A stretch of DNA of 64,000 bases from Periplaneta americana. Taxonomy: Eukaryota > Arthropoda > Insecta > Blattodea > Blattidae. The notes beneath the pieces are model-generated. The model ran no database searches. It was not told the origin of the DNA and saw only the letters and a program-made list of their open reading frames with translations. Below, piece by piece: positions 53,190 through 63,920 of this stretch (position 1 is its first letter; every line of letters starts with the position of its first letter). The DNA lies in the NCBI RefSeq assembly GCF_040183065.1, contig NC_091127.1, forward strand, positions 104,702,834 through 104,766,833, read 5' to 3'. The position numbers and the translations under genes were made by a program.

Positions 53190-54190
53190 TTCAATACGTA
53201 GTAACAAAGCATTTCATTTTCTCTGTCGAGTTAAGTCATTGATTTACTATTTGTATATTTGCTATAGTATCGTTATATTTCACAGTGAAACATTACAAAT
53301 AGGCCTACCCGACTTTCTAACGTGCTTCGGAATAGTGTGTCGTCATCATCTATGGCGGTGTTGAGTCGTCAATTAGTTAATTCAGTTGAGAGTATCTTCG
53401 AAGCTTCGAACCCGGGGCATTACGTTACCGTGTACGTGAATACACATGATTGTATGTTAATTACTGCTGTTTTGTGTTGCGAGAGTATTGCGGCATCACA
53501 AGTGTTGCCCCCTTTCCCCTTCTCCTGCACCATCTGTCCCCCACCCCTCCTTCAACTCCATTCGGTCTGTGGCCTCCTCTTCTGTCTTGTAGGATTTCAC
53601 CGGTGGCAGTCTGTTTTACACCTCGGTTCTACAGCATTCTTACCAAAGACAGTGCTTGCTCTCTGTAGTGTGCGTGTGTTGTGGTTCCCATTATAACGAT
53701 ACTCGACTTGTCAAGGCCTCCTGTGATACCGCATGGCCACCACTGTAAGCAATAATTACATTGTAAACTAACTATAATGTTCAGTTTAATTTGATGTATG
53801 TGTTAATAATTAATCCCTAGTGTTTTGCACAGTTTTCCCCATAGTTCACTCAAACTTCGTACTTGTCATATTGTATATAAACTTAATTTGAAAATTGCAA
53901 TGGATAACTTTATGTTACTCATCACATGGAACAGTTTGAGTCACTGCTCATATCAAACGTAGCTACGTACATTTGGCTAGTGTCATAATTTTTAAGAATA
54001 CACACACCTAACCTAACTTAAAAATATGGTTTATTTTGGATTGCTGTTACTTCTCACGTTAGTACTATGTGAAAACTTAGTATTTATAATGATGATATTT
54101 TTATCAGTTTATCTTTTCTATCCTTGTGCATGTAATATGAATTGTGTGCACTTTTGTATACATCAAAACTGTATACGTTGAATGAACAAG
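53190..54190. other. No gene recognised
   Basis: A 124-codon plus frame (53322-53696) overlaps a C/T-rich stretch. It has no domain and an alternative overlapping frame, so it is probably not a gene. The rest is AT-rich. Confidence 0.35.
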
Positions 54191-54345
54191 GAAATAATGA
54201 ATAAGTGAAAAAAATGAATAAACAAATAAATATATAACTAAATAAATAGGTAAATAGCTAAAGAAATAGATACACAAATAAATGGGTAGATAAGTAAATA
54301 AATAAATAAGAAGATAAATATATAAATAAGTAAATAAATGAATGA
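54190..54345. repeat. Degenerate (AAATA)n/(AAAT)n tract
   Basis: About 150 bp of imperfect AAATA- and AAAT-type units. Confidence 0.85.
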
Positions 54346-54843
54346 AACTATGACGTCTACATCATCTTAGAGACATGGTATTATCTCTGATATGATAAAA
54401 TCCAACCAGTTTCTGCCTGAGAACAAAATAAACTTAAGAATAACAATCAATGATGAAGCTGAATATAAATATAGAAAGGTGGTATGAGCAAGCATGAGAC
54501 ATTTACAGGTAGCAAGACTCTGTCAGCAACATAATACATGTCACCACGTAAGCCAAGGCCACTCATGACAAATGCTGGTCAAAATACATACGCCCAGTTT
54601 CAAAGCAAGGGAAATTAATTTATGTGGGTCTTCATACTCCATTAGTCGGGGCACAATCGAGATCATCGTCTCAGAATCTTATTTGTGGTTCAGAGAGATT
54701 GTAAATGAAGGATTACGATATTATTTTATGTCTTAATTTTCAAAATCCAATGTAGAAGATAAATAAATTGCTTTGGTCTGATTTGTTATACGCCTCAAAT
54801 ATGTATTTATGGACTTACAGAAAAAAATCGAAGATATTTAAAT

Positions 54844-54844
<1 letters not shown>

Positions 54845-54925
<81 letters not shown>

Positions 54926-54926
54926 T
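54845..54926. repeat. (AAT)n/(ATT)n microsatellite
   Basis: A short (AAT)n run followed by a long (ATT)n run. Confidence 0.95.
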
Positions 54927-55029
54927 GGAATACATTTTTGTGTCTAAATTTTGTTCTCCCGTGACTGTAACTTATCCTTCGTACGTCATATAGGTACCTA
55001 CTAATGGCTAATCTCCGTGTTTCGTGTAG

Positions 55030-55393
55030 ACCTATTAGCGGGTTGACTTGTTATTACCGAGACATTAGCAAGTGCCGACGCTGTTTTCGGCAGTCTCCCT
55101 CACCCTCGTCCCTGCACCCCGGAGGATAATCCGATTTTGCATGGAGACGGCGTGACTTGCGCAGTGCAGGCGGCGCCGGCCCCTCTTTACTGTCAGTAAA
55201 GTTTGCTGAATGAGAGAGGGAGTCGCGATGTGTAGGAGCGAGTGATCGGGCTCAGATGAACAATAACAACAATTTGGCGGTCATCATGCCGGACCGCGCC
55301 TCTCTCTTGTCTTACGCCGCCGATCCAGACGTCATAGACGCGTTCGGCACCACTGCGTATTCTTGCACGGGCAGATGACTGTAAGTATCTCGT
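55030..55393 (+). other. Candidate host promoter and first exon (GC/CpG-rich)
   Basis: This is the most GC- and CpG-rich stretch in the window (for example GCAGGCGGCGCCGGCCCCTC at about 55165). It matches no repeat here and ends at ACTGTAAGTAT (donor GT at 55381-55382), an excellent 5' splice-site match. Upstream, an ATG at 55256 opens a frame reading MNNNNNLAVIMPDRASLLSY, AADPDVIDAFGTTAYSCTGR, which meets a TGA a few bases before the donor. Possibilities are a 5' untranslated exon with an upstream short ORF, a coding exon with a different donor or a base error, or chance. I do not recognise the peptide. TATA box not evident. Confidence 0.35.
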
Positions 55394-55934
55394 CTGCATG
55401 GCAACTGACAACTGACACTAGCTGTTTTACTGTTAATATTGAAGCTCTACATAGAATTCTTGGGTTTGTGTCACTTATTTACTATTGTATGTATGAATGA
55501 AAACAGTTTTGAAGACAGATAGTGTCCTTGTAGTCTTTTCATATTATGTACCAATGGCATCGAGTATGTTCATTAATCATTACCGTGTGGTATCGTTAGG
55601 AATGTGTGATCTGTTTCATAGTGTTAGGTGAAGTCAGGGGTGTATTTCAAGTCTGGCCGGCCCTGGCGGCGCCAGGGTACTATTCTTTGAGGCCGGGCGG
55701 CGCCAGTTCAAATTTGCATTTAGCCTATAGAAAGTCATGTTTTATTCATATTTAAACAAGTGCATAATGAGGTCTACTCCGCAAACCTAACAGCCTCATA
55801 TATCTACATTCGAACCCATGTATGGTGGTGGTGGTAGTGGTGGTGATGGTGGTGGTGACGAAAACGACTAGATACCGGTACTACCGAAATCCCAGAGCCA
55901 GGATACTTTTTTTGTTTAGAAATACACCACTGGG
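55394..55934. other. No gene recognised; (GGT)n at 55823-55858
   Basis: If the preceding block is a first exon, this would be the start of its first intron. A short CG-rich piece (GGCCGGCCCTGGCGGCGCCA at about 55655) is adjacent to AT-rich DNA. Confidence 0.35.
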
Positions 55935-55938
55935 TTAA

Positions 55939-56080
55939 GGGGTTAGATACAGCTTACAGCAGTAAATTTTTTGGAAATATTTAACATTTTTTTCCTCCAT
56001 TACTGTATTTTGTACAATAATGAAAATTCGTATGTGTTAAACACTGTCCTACTACATGAAAAAAATATTTTTACGATTAA

Positions 56081-56129
<49 letters not shown>

Positions 56130-56675
56130 CAAAATTCAAAATGGTGGCTTTTACTATGCAGTGATGAAGCTTTTCCCTCATAACTCATAAACTTGTTAAC
56201 TTTTTCATGTTCTCTCGCTTTTATTTTATTGCTGAAACTCATGTTTACAATATCATACTCTTTCAACTACAGTCCTTAATATATAAATATATTGTGTTAG
56301 AAGAAAGTACTGATTGTTGACCATTTTTTAAAATGAATTTATTTTATATCAGACAATCTATCAAAGGTAGAGAAGTGATCTTGCATCATATTGTAGATAT
56401 TACATGCATACAGTAAATATACACAATAAATTTCATCGCATAGTATTGGTAGTTTTTTACTTATGTGGGAATTGTTTCATCACTGCACAGTGAACTGAAT
56501 TTTTTAAAATAATATGTAAATATTTTTTTAATCGTAAAAGTATTTTTTTTTCATATAGCAGAAGGACAGTGTTTTCCACATACTAATTTTCATTATTGTA
56601 CAAGATACAGTAATGGAGGGAAAAAAAATGTTGAATATTTCTAAAATTTTACTGCTGTAAGCTGTATCTAACCCC
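55939..56675. mobile_element. TTAA-flanked foldback element, copy 2
   Basis: TTAA lies at 55935-55938 and 56676-56679. The ends GGGGTTAGATACAGCTTACA (left) and, read inward from the right, GGGGTTAGATACAGCTTACA are the same to 20 bp. The interior follows copy 1 at 25186-25914 throughout. An (AT)n plus poly-T tract at 56085-56130 is expanded here. No transposase. Confidence 0.88.
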
Positions 56676-56679
56676 TTAA

Positions 56680-57455
56680 TTGAAAACATTCTCTCATCTT
56701 AAGGCAACAACACCAAACATATCCATCGCTGTGCGTAGTGGGTAATCGGTTTTTTGGGAAAGTGTATTCTCTTTATTGTTGTCCTGATGAATGATAGCAA
56801 TTTTGTAGACATTGTAAATGTTCCTATAAGACATTTTCTTGTGTTACACTAGCAAAATCTAATATTTTCATTATTGTGTGTAACAGTATTTGGAAATATT
56901 TATTGTTGGCCATAATATGAGTGAAATCAAGCTCTCTATAAAATATTTTTGTCATGCGTTTGTAATATTCAAAGTATCCATGATGTATGGAATTTTTTAT
57001 GTCCCATTAATTCCTATTTTAATGAGTGAAAACATTTTGGAAGACAGGTATTATCCCTGTAATAAATGCTATTTTTCCAGGACCCGTAGCGTGTTTTGCA
57101 CTGAATGAGCCATTTAACTGACTCAGAAGTATGCGGTTTAAGAATGTTGTTTAAATTTTGAAACTATGAACTCTGAAACAATGTATTGGGCCTAGACTAA
57201 ACTGAATGTAGCTACTTCAGTAGGAAATCATTCCACATTCTTTTAAAATCATTTTAGCACACTACTAGACAGTCCTACTTTGGAGGAACAGTCATTGATT
57301 GCACTTCTTATAGACCTACATAATTTAGATTTTCTTTTCACAGTAGTGACAGTATCCGTCTAATCATTATTATTTCGACATTTGAGTAATATTGGAACTA
57401 AAATTAGTAGAGAAAAATTATTCATACATCTTTGGTAGCGTGATAGAATGTAAAA
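56680..57455. other. No gene recognised
   Basis: AT-rich; a 72-codon frame at 56890-57108 has no domain. Confidence 0.4.
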
Positions 57456-57456
57456 T

Positions 57457-57459
<3 letters not shown>

Positions 57460-57534
<75 letters not shown>
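57460..57534. repeat. Compound microsatellite (AT)n(AG)n
   Basis: About 20 AT units then about 17 AG units. Confidence 0.95.
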
Positions 57535-57536
<2 letters not shown>

Positions 57537-58700
57537 CGTGTGTTTTTTATTTATAGGAAACAAAATAAAACAACAGTTGTCATACAAACGTGTTTGCAGA
57601 ATTAAACCGTCCAATTTACGTCCTCATATGTTACATTTGCATTATGTATTCAATTGTGCTAGTATTGTCACAAACGCTATGCGCGTCTCGATAAACGTTA
57701 GATTAAGTGAAATTATATATTTTTATTGTAGCTCAAATAGAGAGCTTCCGAAGCAAAAATCTAGCTAAATTGGGTTCGATTCCCAACAAGATAGTGCAGT
57801 TTTATCTCTCTACATGTCAATTGGCTTGTTTCTTTTGCTTCAACGGTAACCTTGTGTCCTGTTGGTAACATAATCAAAATCCCTGTATTTGTTCCTGTCT
57901 CGTGTCTGGTTCAATTGAGTAAGTTTGAAAAGAAGCAAATATTTAATTTCCATAAGGTTTATAATGTTGATGATCACAGTTAATTTCTTCAAGGCCTGTA
58001 TGTTGGTGATTATTATGATGGCAATAATGTTAATTACATGGAGTTCAGAGAGTATTTGAAAGATTGAGGCTATTCAAGAGACAGATGATAATACTCGTTT
58101 GTATCAAGGCTAAATATAGTGCCGGTAGCCATTTTTTTCATCTAGATATCGCTGAGGGCACTGGAAAGGTTAAAGTGCACGAGCAAAATTATGACTAAAG
58201 AAAGAAGGCACAGAAGAGATAAAAGCGCTTACTTGGCAGTACTAAACAAATTCGTGCGAGAAGACCGGGTAAAGAGTAAAAAGTTGCTAATTTAACGACG
58301 CACTTCAAAAATGCATTAAATGAGACGTGTAGTTGCAAAATTAGATACATCACTTTTTTTTTTAATGAGTTTATGTTGTATTTCATATCTTCATATGATT
58401 CTACAACTGCTATAGCACTGTAATGCTCCAAAGTCAGGTACATTACATGGATTTGTATGATGAAAAATAGTATTGGTTGCAAATCCATGGTTCCTCGCAA
58501 ACGTTTTTTCTTCATACTGAAAAGTTATTAGTGATGTATCTGATTTTGCAACTAAACGCCTCACTTGTAACATTACAACAGACTTATTCTGACATACTGT
58601 TCAACAGTATGTTTGTACGCTACCAAATGTGTCTTGTCCACCATTTCTCCATTGTATGATATTACCATGCTGCGAAATTTTTGTTAGAAAAATCGTTTTC
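57535..58700. other. No gene recognised
   Basis: A B-box-like GGGTTCGATTCCCAAC at about 57771 follows a degraded stretch; without an A box I do not call a SINE. A partial inverted similarity (ACATCACTTTT... and GTGATGTATCTGATTTTGCA) around 58310-58560 suggests an old foldback element. Confidence 0.35.
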
Positions 58701-58708
58701 TTTTTTTC

Positions 58709-58856
58709 TGTACAGACCCAGAAACAAAATTTGGGCCACCTGAATTTTCCAAGTTCCAGTCATAACATACTGCTTAAGCACTGAGCATGCGCAGTATGTT
58801 ATAATTGGAACTTGAAAAATTCAGGTGGCTCAAATTTTGTTTCTGGGCCTGTACAG
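58709..58856. mobile_element. 148-bp hairpin MITE
   Basis: The left arm CTGTACAGACCCAGAAACAA continues through GCCACCTGAATTTT and AAGTTCCA to AACATACTGC. The right arm is the reverse complement with very few changes; the loop is about 17 bp. Termini could be CAG with TA duplications (CTG-TA-CAG on both sides), suggesting a Tc1/pogo-type MITE. Confidence 0.85.
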
Positions 58857-58859
58857 TTT

Positions 58860-59117
58860 TCCAAGTTTTTCTATTTTTTTTATTGCTCCGCTTTCATGTA
58901 CTTAGCAGTACGTTTGAGGTATAAAATATTATGTTATCGTTGCTATACGGTTTGACTGAAGAGTTTTATCATGCAATTCGATATAATCTGAAAGATTATA
59001 TATTTTATATTAAAATTAATTTATTGTTTTTGTATATGTTGTTGATTAATTTTTATTATGGTTTATTTTTACTGTATAAGGTGTCTTTATTAAGTAATAT
59101 GTAATATGTTTTTTTCC
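58860..59117. other. Spacer, no feature recognised
   Basis: Nothing identifiable. Confidence 0.4.
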
Positions 59118-59447
59118 TCTCTTGTGCGGAGAAGGGACTCGAATGCTTACACTGCAGCTTGAGGCATATTGTGCTTATCACTCCTATTCTGTGAATGATT
59201 GGATAGCCGAACGGCGCGCTCTTGTACAAGTACAGCACGCCGCACCGTGAACTTAACTCGGGCTATGGTATGGATGATGATATGTGAATTAATGATGGCG
59301 AAATGAGTCCGAGGACTCCGAGGTCCAACGCCGAAAGTTATCTGTAATTCTGCTTCAATTGGTTTAAAAAAAAAACCCAAACGAGGATTTTAATCTGGAC
59401 CCGCTCGTTTCACGGTCAGACGTGCTAATCGTTACTCCACAGCGATG
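59118..59447 (-). mobile_element. tRNA-derived SINE with long 3' body
   Basis: On the minus strand it starts TCCATCGCTGTGGAGTAACG then ATTAGCACGTCTGACCG (A box) with a decayed B box, then GGTTTTTTTTTTAAACCAAT, AACTTTCGGCGTTGGACCTC, CATTTCGCCATCATTAATTC, GTTCGGCTATCCAATCATTC and CACAGAATAGGAGTGATAAG. Its 3' body is shared with 48598-48855. Confidence 0.75.
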
Positions 59448-59465
59448 GACAGTTAATATGTTAGA

Positions 59466-60120
59466 TCAGCGGTTTCCAAACTTTTGAATGTCACGGACTC
59501 TTTAAGACTCATATTTCATTTTGGCAGATTCCTAAAATGTTTTGAATAATATAGGTTGGTTATCATGTTATACTTGTTAAAAATTTGCATCATGTGGCGA
59601 ATTAAACATACTTAATAAATTGACAACGATCGGTTTTCGTTGTAGCCATAAAAGATAAGATGCAAATGTTAGCGCGTGCCTGTGTCTGGCATCTTGTAGT
59701 TGCGACACCGTCTTTGCCAACGCAATGCTTGGTATCTATGGCGCACGGCGGAAGCATAATGCAATGCATTCGAAAATAATGAAAGTTTCACATCCCTTAT
59801 TCTGCGACAAGATACGCTGCTTCCTGTGTTTCAGGACATTTCCTTATGTAAAACGTACAGAGAGAAGGTTTGCATGCTACGCCAGGTTAATGGTTTTAGC
59901 TATTCCTGTCGTTGGAATTTGTTATGAAATGATCCTGTTCATGCAATTTTCGATCATATATGGACGTTTAATTTAAAACCTCTTCATTCTTTTGGGTAAA
60001 TACATCCAACAATCTCTCTAGATCCATTATCTTCTGTTTCTCTCGCCGACGGGGTCTGATTTAAAAAATGTAGGATTTATGTTTGGCAGAGATAGGCTGA
60101 TCATTAGGGCTAAGAATTGT
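59466..60120. other. Single hAT-like terminus plus unassigned DNA
   Basis: CAGCGGTTTCCAAACTTTTG at 59466-59485 is a classical hAT end, and the following TGAATGTCACGGACTC resembles such subterminal sequence. No matching right end was found. An 83-codon plus frame at 59725-59976 has no domain known to me. Confidence 0.4.
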
Positions 60121-60339
60121 ATGCCGTTACATTGCGCTTCATGCGCCTCTGACTTTAGGTAGCAGTACGTAATTGCGTTGGGGTGGGGGATTTCAGTGTG
60201 TTTCGTTCAGCAGTGAACTTCAGTTGATCGGTTACATTACGACCGAATACTGCTATTCGTAACAGCAACATTCAAGTCCTGTAAAGAAGAATAATAGCAA
60301 GATGCCGAGGACGAAATTTGTGACTTAATTTCAAATGAA

Positions 60340-60504
60340 GAAATTTGTAATAATGATACAGATTTTGAGATAAATAATGCTTGTGTAAAATATTTCAAAT
60401 ATTCCCCCATTGTTTCTGCAGAAGTGGAAGGAAGTTTTTCTAGATATAATGCTTTATTTTCTAGTAACAGGCAATCATTCTGCTTTGAAAATTTGAAAAT
60501 GTAG
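60340..60504 (+). pseudogene. hAT transposase C-terminal dimerisation motif, copy 1
   Basis: The plus strand encodes EINNACVKYFKYSPIVSAEV, EGSFSRYNALFSSNRQSFCF and ENLKM before a stop. This is the end of a hAT transposase: FKYAPLTSVDVERSFS-Y---L-DNR-SF-FENL. The E-R-F-S-Y core is present as E-G-S-F-S-R-Y (Arg to Gly). The upstream RNase H-like catalytic region is not present in the window, so this is a relic or a non-autonomous derivative. A degraded duplicate is at 62000-62132. Confidence 0.75.
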
Positions 60505-60606
60505 TTTTTTATTCACTGCAACAATATATGAAATGAAAAATTATGTAAAACAAAAACGTAGTATACTATCATATTAACATAGTGAAATAAAAAGGCTGAT
60601 ATGTGT

Positions 60607-61790
60607 CAATATTAGCTATACTTACTTACTGGCTTTTAAGGAACCCGGAGGTTCATTGCCGCCCTCACATAAGCCCTCCCATTGGTCCCTATCGTGAGCA
60701 AGATTAATCCAGTCTCTATCATCATATCCCACCTCCCACAAATCCATTTTAATATTATCTTCCCATCTACGTCTCGGCCTCCCTAAAGGTCTTTTTCCCT
60801 TCGGCCTCCCAACTAACACTCTGTATGCATTTCTGGATTCGCCCATACGTGCTACATACCCTGCCATCTCAAACGTCTGGATTTAATGTTTCGGTGAAGA
60901 ATTCAATGCGTGCAGTTCTATGTTGTGTAACTTTCTCCATTCTCCTGTAACTTCATCCCTCTTAGCCCCAAGTATTTTCCTAAGCATCTTATTCTCAAAT
61001 ACCCTTAACCTGTGTTCCTCTCTCAAAGTGAGAGTCCAAGGTTCACAACCATACAGAACAACCGGTAATATAACCGTTTTATAAATTCTAACTTTCAAAG
61101 TTTTTGACAGCAGACTGGATGATAAAAGCTTCTCAACGGAATAATAATAGGCATTTCCCATATTTATTCAGTGCTTAATTTCCTCCCGAGTAGCCTATCA
61201 TTTATATTTGTTACTGTTGCTCCCAGGTATTTGAATTTTTCCACCTCTTCAAGGGATAAATTTCCAATTTTTATATTTCCATTTCATACAATATTCTCGA
61301 CACGAGACATCATCATATACTTTGTCTTTTCGGTATTTACTTCCAAACCTATCTCTTTACTTGCTTCAAGTAAAATTCCCGTGTTTTCCCTAATCGCTTG
61401 TGGATTTTCTCCTAACATATTCACGTCATCCGCATAGACAAGCAGCTGATGTAACCCGTTCAATTGCAAACCCTCTCTGTTATCCTGGACTTTCCTAATG
61501 GCATACTCTAGAGCAAAGTTAAAAAGTAAAGATAATAGTGCATCTCCTTGGTTTAGCCCACAGTGAATTAGAAACGCATCTGACAGAAACTGACCTATAA
61601 GGACTCTGCTGTACGTTTCACTGAGACACATTTTAATTAATCGAACAAGTGTCTTGGGAATACCAAATTCAATAAGAATATCATACATATTATAAAACTT
61701 CTCTCTTAACCGAGTCATATGCCTTTTTGAAATCTATGAATAACTGATGCACTGTACCCTTATACTCCCATTTTTTTGTCCATTATCTGT
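60607..61790 (-). pseudogene. LINE ORF2 fragment with reverse transcriptase core and C-terminal tail
   Basis: On the minus strand the first frame (61718-61284) encodes [64 protein letters not shown] and the motif [20 protein letters not shown], followed by [12 protein letters not shown]. The second (61161-60883) gives MGNAYYYSVEKLLSSSLLSK, VVLYGCEPWTLTLREEHRLR and ENKMLRKILGAKRDEVTGEW. The third (60867-60622) gives GESRNAYRVLVGRPKGKRPL, GRPRRRWEDNIKMDLWEVGY. So RT motifs B (GLNQGDALL; usual GLRQGCPLS) and C (YADD) and the LINE tail are present, in three frames. The 5' part, including motif A and the endonuclease, is truncated near 61790. The 3' end is at the TAAGTAAGTA-type tail. Same family as 4146-4758. 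Confidence 0.88.
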
Positions 61791-61999
61791 CGAATATAAA
61801 ATATTTGATCATAGTTGATCTATTAATATTAACCTATATTAGGTGTATAGCATATAGTCAATGATATTGTGACGAAACTGAATAATTAGAACACGAAATA
61901 GGAAGAAATGTAGCAGACAAGATTAAAAAAATACTGGATAAATATTATGGATATTTAGCTCTATGTATAATGTGTGGCAGTTTCATATGAGGAAATTTA

Positions 62000-62132
62000 T
62001 AATAATGGTACAGATTTTGAGATACATAATGCTTGTGTAAAATATAGAAAATATGTCCTGTTTCTGCAGAAGTGGAATGAAGTTTTTCTAGCAAGAGGGA
62101 TCCATTCTCCTATGAAAATTTGAAAATGTGGT
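62000..62132 (+). pseudogene. hAT transposase C-terminal motif, copy 2 (more degraded)
   Basis: Aligns with 60350-60504: TTTTGAGATACATAATGCTT, GTGTAAAATATAGAAAATAT, CTGCAGAAGTGGAATGAAGT, then CTATGAAAATTTGAAAATGT. The ATTCC(CC) and the RYNALFSSNRQ part are deleted or shifted, so no continuous frame is left. The flank downstream (TATGTAAAACAAAAACGTA) is also duplicated. Confidence 0.65.
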
Positions 62133-62525
62133 TCGTTATGCACCGCAAAAATATATGAAATGGAAAATTATGTAAAACAAAAACGTAATACACCATCATA
62201 TTAACATAGTAAAATAATAAGACTAATACTTGTCAATGTTATATTAGGTGTATTTTCTACAGATATAGAATAAAATTTCTTAAAAATAATGCAGTTTTTC
62301 TTTAACAAATAAAATGATGTCTTTAAATTATGTTTCTTTAGCAGATAGTTATGTTTCGAAGTCAAAGGAGTGGCTTTCAACCACCCAAATGTTGACGACT
62401 AACTTACCGTGATGATAAGCATGAGTTCAAACGAACGAAAGACACTGCTTTAACTCACCCCAACTCTGAGACGTACTCAAAGTCAGAGGCGCACGAAGCG
62501 CACTGGTAGTTTAACGGCATATATT

Positions 62526-63729
62526 TATCAGGCCTATTGATCATAATTCCAATATACACAAACGGGACGGGAAGGGAATAACGCTTTTTAAAAAATTAAG
62601 ATTTAAAACCACCATCATGCCATGAGTATTTTAAAATTATGTTACTTGACGTAACAAATTTCGATGGTCCAGTACCATGTCATAAAACCTACCACTCTTC
62701 ATGACATAATTTTATCTTAATTTACCTAGGTACTGAATGTGACGACGAAGGAAACGACTTCGAAACAGCCGTACGGCGTACTTAAGATCTTATTACCATT
62801 TTAACAGTATTCTAACACTGTGAAGTTTTAATGTTACTAAGTTTTAAACTTTTATCATATTTTAAATGTGTCCTATAATAGCATGGCTCTCATTGCTTCA
62901 ACGCTTAATCGAGATTTCTCTTTGGATCATGTAATATTCCTTATAGGCGATATTATTTCCACAGTAAAAGTATTTCCTGGCAGATAAAGAATAAATTCCA
63001 TGTCTCTACCAACGGTTGCAAGAATCCTCTACCGTGGTTGCACGAATTGACGATATTTAGAATAAGTTAGCAGGCAAATGGAAGTTTGATTTTTAGATTA
63101 TGATTTACCAAATTTTAAGAAGATTTTTTTTTAGAAAGAGAAATGGGACAAAACGTATGTTTACTAAGATGATGGTACGACCAAGACATAGGAAACACAT
63201 GGTACTGTTCACTTCAAAACGGCACGTACGCCTATGGTCAGCCTAAGGGGAGAGAGTCTGGAACTGTTTTCGTATAGTGTACTTTAGCCACTGCTGTTAT
63301 TAGTGTCATCTTTACCCATTACTGTATATTCTCTTTTGTTTAACGGAACAACTGATATTTCGAAATGACCGTCAAGTTTGAGGACACCTTGGATTCTTTA
63401 ACTGAGATTGGTCTGTATATATGGTGACTTTTAGACACCTGTCTGTCCTACCTCTGTGATAACTAGACATCGGATGTTTAAGAAAATGTCTATTTTATTT
63501 TAATGTTCATATTTAAAGGCTTTTAGTAAATGTGCACGAATCATGAGAAATGGAGCATTCTGATGAAGTTTGATCTTGCCTTTTTTTTGCCTTTTTGACA
63601 TTTACGCCTTTTTTACTTTAATATGTACTTTTATATGTACTTTTTTGCCTTTTTTCTTTATATCACCTACTCACTCAACAATACTGCATTTATTTCTGCA
63701 TTCGAAACTAAGGAAATTGCATTCTTATA
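62526..63729. other. No gene recognised
   Basis: AT-rich, with T-rich runs at 63580-63660. No domain or repeat partner. Confidence 0.4.
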
Positions 63730-63920
63730 GTAGCCATAGATATGGGACACCCTGTTGCAATGCAGTGTTGTTTCGCTCACACCGGAATCGCTCACTGTTA
63801 CCTGACTCCAGCACTGACCTACCCCATTAATTCCTGGCTTAGTTGCCTCATGAGTGATGCCTTATTGGTGTCACTTGTGAGGTTCAAACCTGTCTTCGTA
63901 CAGTTGACTAAACAACAGGT
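63730..63920 (+). repeat. R1 repeat copy
   Basis: CTGGCTTAGTTGCCTCATGA, GTGATGCCTTATTGGTGTCA, TGAGGTTCAAACCTGTCTTC and CAGTTGACTAAACAACAGG align with 1338-1580 and 10010-10290. Confidence 0.6.

Larger units (their letters stand above)
60121..62525 (+). mobile_element. hAT-derived repeat with inverted ends, internal direct duplication and LINE insertion
   Basis: TATGCCGTTACATTGCGCTT on the left and TATGCCGTTAAACTACCAGT then GCGCTTCGTGCGCC (read inward from the right) form inverted ends. CGCCTCTGACTTTRAGTA and TTGGGGTG are shared, giving arms of about 95 bp. The same about 280-bp segment with a hAT C-terminal motif occurs twice in direct orientation (60325-60605 and 61985-62250). A LINE (60607-61790) lies between. 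Confidence 0.65.

Noticed and set aside
53322..53696. 124-codon plus-strand frame
   Set aside because: C/T-rich stretch with a second open frame overlapping it; no homology recognised.
57740..57800. B-box-like GGGTTCGATTCCCAAC
   Set aside because: No A box at the right distance and no known SINE body; too weak.
58195..58515. 106-codon minus-strand frame
   Set aside because: Low-complexity residues (Phe, Leu, Tyr) and possible old inverted repeat; no domain.
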